Assembly (NCBI GenBank): GCA_030590585.1
Contig: JAUUYD010000138.1
Coordinates: 1-6,512, forward strand
Length of the DNA stretch: 6,512 bases
Reading direction: 5' to 3'
From: Spirochaeta sp.
GTDB taxonomy: Bacteria; Spirochaetota; Spirochaetia; Spirochaetales_E; Spirochaetaceae_B
In this document: positions 5,136 through 6,512 of the stretch, in pieces
Layout: each line of letters opens with the position of its first letter
How positions within the stretch are numbered: the first letter of the stretch is position 1
The notes under the pieces: generated by a model
What the model saw: only the letters and a program-made list of their open reading frames with translations
Told to the model about the DNA's origin: nothing
The model's database searches: none
Translations under genes and position numbers: made by a program

Positions 5136-6449
5136 TCAGAGAGATTCGCTGTGCTCGTCGATAATTCGTATCCTTGTCGCGTTCTTATCCACCGAAGGCA
5201 TGGCAATAATGGTATTAAAAGCTTCGCTGATGTCGATTTCCCGTGCCTCGTGGGTTGTTATTACAACGGGTACCAGATTGCTTTCATGGGATTCTTTCTG
5301 GACAAAGGCGTTCAGGCTGATGCCCTTTTCAGCAAGAACAGCTGTAATTTCAGCGACGACACCGCTTTCATCCCGTATCATGAACCGCAGGTAGTACCGA
5401 TGGATGGATTCTCCTGAATCTGCCAGGCGGGCCGGTTCACAACGGTCAGGCCAGATATTCAGTGCTGAGAAGAGGGCCGGCCAGGTTCCAAGGGCAATTG
5501 ATAGAATATCGGCTACAACTGCTGAAGCTGTGGGACTGCCCCCGGCTCCCCGGCCGTAATACATGGTATGTCCGACGGCTTTACCGTAAACACTGACTGC
5601 ATTAAAGGGTCCTGAGACCCGGGCCAGGGGGTGATCGTCAGGGAGAAATACCGGTTTAACGGCCAACTCAAGCCCTTTGTCGGTCTTTCGGGCCAGAGCG
5701 ACGAGTTTGAGTACATAGCCGAGACTGCTCCCCATGGAGACATCGAACAGATCCAATCCATCTATGCCCTCGACGGGAATATCGTCCAGAGGAATATTTT
5801 CTCCAAACGCTAAAGATCCCAGCAGGGTGAGCTTGTGGGCGGCATCCATACCGTTAACATCCAGGGTGGGGTCTGCTTCAGCCAGGCCTTCGGCCTGGGC
5901 CATCTGAAGAGCCTCTGCATAGGTTTTACCATTTTCCACCATTTCGGTGAGTATGAAGTTGGATGTCCCGTTGACGATGCCGTAGAGAGCTTCATTGCTG
6001 TTTGCCAGCAGGCCGTCCACAAGAGCTCTGATGATGGGGATACCACCGGCACAGCTGGCTTCAAAACCTATACTCACGCCATTCTTGCGGGCCAGTGTGA
6101 AAAGCTCCGTTCCGTAATGAGCCAGGAGGGCTTTGTTGGCTGTAACAACATGTTTTCCGGCTTTCAGGGCCTTTTCGATGATGGTTCGGGCTATGGTAAG
6201 ACCGCCGACGGTTTCGACTATCAGCTGAACATTATTATCCTCGAGTACCGAGGCAAGATCTTCGTTATAAAGACTTTCATCAAGTCCGGCTTCCCGGGCT
6301 CTGTCGAAATTAACGTCGACAAGAGCGCTTACTTTCAGCTCTTTACCGATTTTCTTAAGATAATTATTTGATTCGGAGAGCAGCAGAGCGGCAGTGGCAT
6401 TCCCGACGGTTCCGCATCCGACAACGGCTATTCCAAAAGATGATTCCAT
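5136..6449 (-). CDS. hom: Homoserine dehydrogenase with C-terminal ACT domain
   Basis: Reduces L-aspartate 4-semialdehyde to L-homoserine with NAD(P)H, the branch step towards threonine and methionine; cytosolic. The 437-residue length fits the monofunctional ACT-containing class (about 430). N-terminal Rossmann motif GIAVVGCGTVG (6-16) binds the cofactor; HVVTANKALLAHYG (100-113) carries the conserved Lys106; EASCAGGIPIIRAL (131-144) and GIVNGTSNFILTEM (157-170) follow. The substrate and catalytic motif EGLAEADPTLDVNGMDAAHKL (187-207) keeps E191, D197, D202 and K206, matching the known E/D/D/K set. A C-terminal ACT domain starts at about 350 (YYLRFMIRDESGVVAEITAVLAEKG), which suggests allosteric feedback, classically by threonine. 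The start ATG 6449 has GGAGG 6 bases upstream; 16 more in-frame codons upstream (to 6497) lack a ribosome site and do not resemble the family. It ends with TGA-TAA. I see no separate promoter within the 63 bases before it, so it may belong to an operon that continues beyond the window. Confidence 0.97.
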   Translation of the reverse strand: MESSFGIAVVGCGTVGNATAALLLSESNNYLKKIGKELKVSALVDVNFDRAREAGLDESLYNEDLASVLEDNNVQLIVETVGGLTIARTIIEKALKAGKHVVTANKALLAHYGTELFTLARKNGVSIGFEASCAGGIPIIRALVDGLLANSNEALYGIVNGTSNFILTEMVENGKTYAEALQMAQAEGLAEADPTLDVNGMDAAHKLTLLGSLAFGENIPLDDIPVEGIDGLDLFDVSMGSSLGYVLKLVALARKTDKGLELAVKPVFLPDDHPLARVSGPFNAVSVYGKAVGHTMYYGRGAGGSPTASAVVADILSIALGTWPALFSALNIWPDRCEPARLADSGESIHRYYLRFMIRDESGVVAEITAVLAEKGISLNAFVQKESHESNLVPVVITTHEAREIDISEAFNTIIAMPSVDKNATRIRIIDEHSESL

Positions 6450-6455
6450 ATGAGT

Positions 6456-6460
6456 CCTCC
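6456..6460 (-). promoter_or_regulatory. Ribosome-binding site that fixes the hom start
   Basis: GGAGG on the minus strand, 6 bases from the ATG at 6449. It places the start directly before the Rossmann strand, as expected for the family, and rules against the longer in-frame extension to 6497. Confidence 0.8.
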
Positions 6461-6512
6461 ATATGCGCATTAGAGCTGGTTGTGGAACTTTCCGCATGAT
6501 GGAGGAAGGTGA

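Noticed and set aside
5835..6371. A 178-residue frame on the + strand within hom
   Set aside because: It is antisense to the conserved catalytic and NAD(P)-binding regions of homoserine dehydrogenase, with no domain of its own.
6450..6512. Longer hom start at 6497, the end of an upstream minus-strand gene (TAA at 6472-6470), or a + strand gene start (ATGATGGAGG at 6496)
   Set aside because: The extension lacks a ribosome site and family similarity. The other two are possible, but the visible pieces are too short to identify, so I list none as a feature.
1..6512. A novel defence, mobile or biosynthetic system
   Set aside because: No transposase, recombinase, nuclease, toxin-antitoxin pair or array is present; the VWA gene alone does not define such a system, and the other genes are household functions or single unknowns.

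Overview
This window holds six protein genes in three blocks and looks like an ordinary bacterial chromosome segment. I see no phage genes, transposase, CRISPR array, tRNA or rRNA. The best lineage guess is a free-living spirochaete (Spirochaetota). The guess rests on a lipoprotein with a relaxed lipobox (LFSSC), the style of the VWA and TPR lipoprotein pair, and moderate GC with strong GGAGG ribosome sites. This is an inference, and no gene here proves the phylum.

Left block (1-1759). The 3' part of a von Willebrand factor A (VWA) gene runs on the + strand and is cut by the window's left edge. It meets, tail to tail and 9 bases away, a minus-strand pair: a cysteine-rich small protein of unknown function (1445-1759), then a TPR-type lipoprotein (907-1395). 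The gap between these two minus genes can fold into a hairpin whose 3' arm is the lipoprotein's ribosome site, which suggests translational coupling.

Middle (1760-2554). A 105-base divergent intergenic region separates the cysteine-rich gene from a + strand DUF554 (YqgA/YdfK-type) integral membrane protein. That gene has no visible ribosome site but has a -10-like TATACT just before its ATG, so a leaderless mRNA is possible.

Right block (2559-6449). Two minus-strand metabolic genes lie in the order hom (homoserine dehydrogenase with a C-terminal ACT domain) then glgP (glycogen/maltodextrin phosphorylase, PLP enzyme). For both, a strong Shine-Dalgarno site shows that the true start is an internal ATG and not the longest open frame: hom starts at 6449 and glgP at 4997. 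The 138-base gap between them holds the most striking non-coding structure of the window, an imperfect palindrome of about 101 bases (5017-5117) with some 36 possible base pairs. It has a plausible glgP promoter at its centre and may be a small palindromic repeat element.

The blocks have no obvious shared pathway: hom makes homoserine for threonine and methionine, GlgP releases glucose-1-phosphate from storage glucan, and the left block appears to concern the cell envelope. I do not see a novel multi-gene system. The items most worth a second look are the palindrome, the ribosome-site hairpin, the cysteine-rich small protein and the VWA protein's unassigned N-terminal part.
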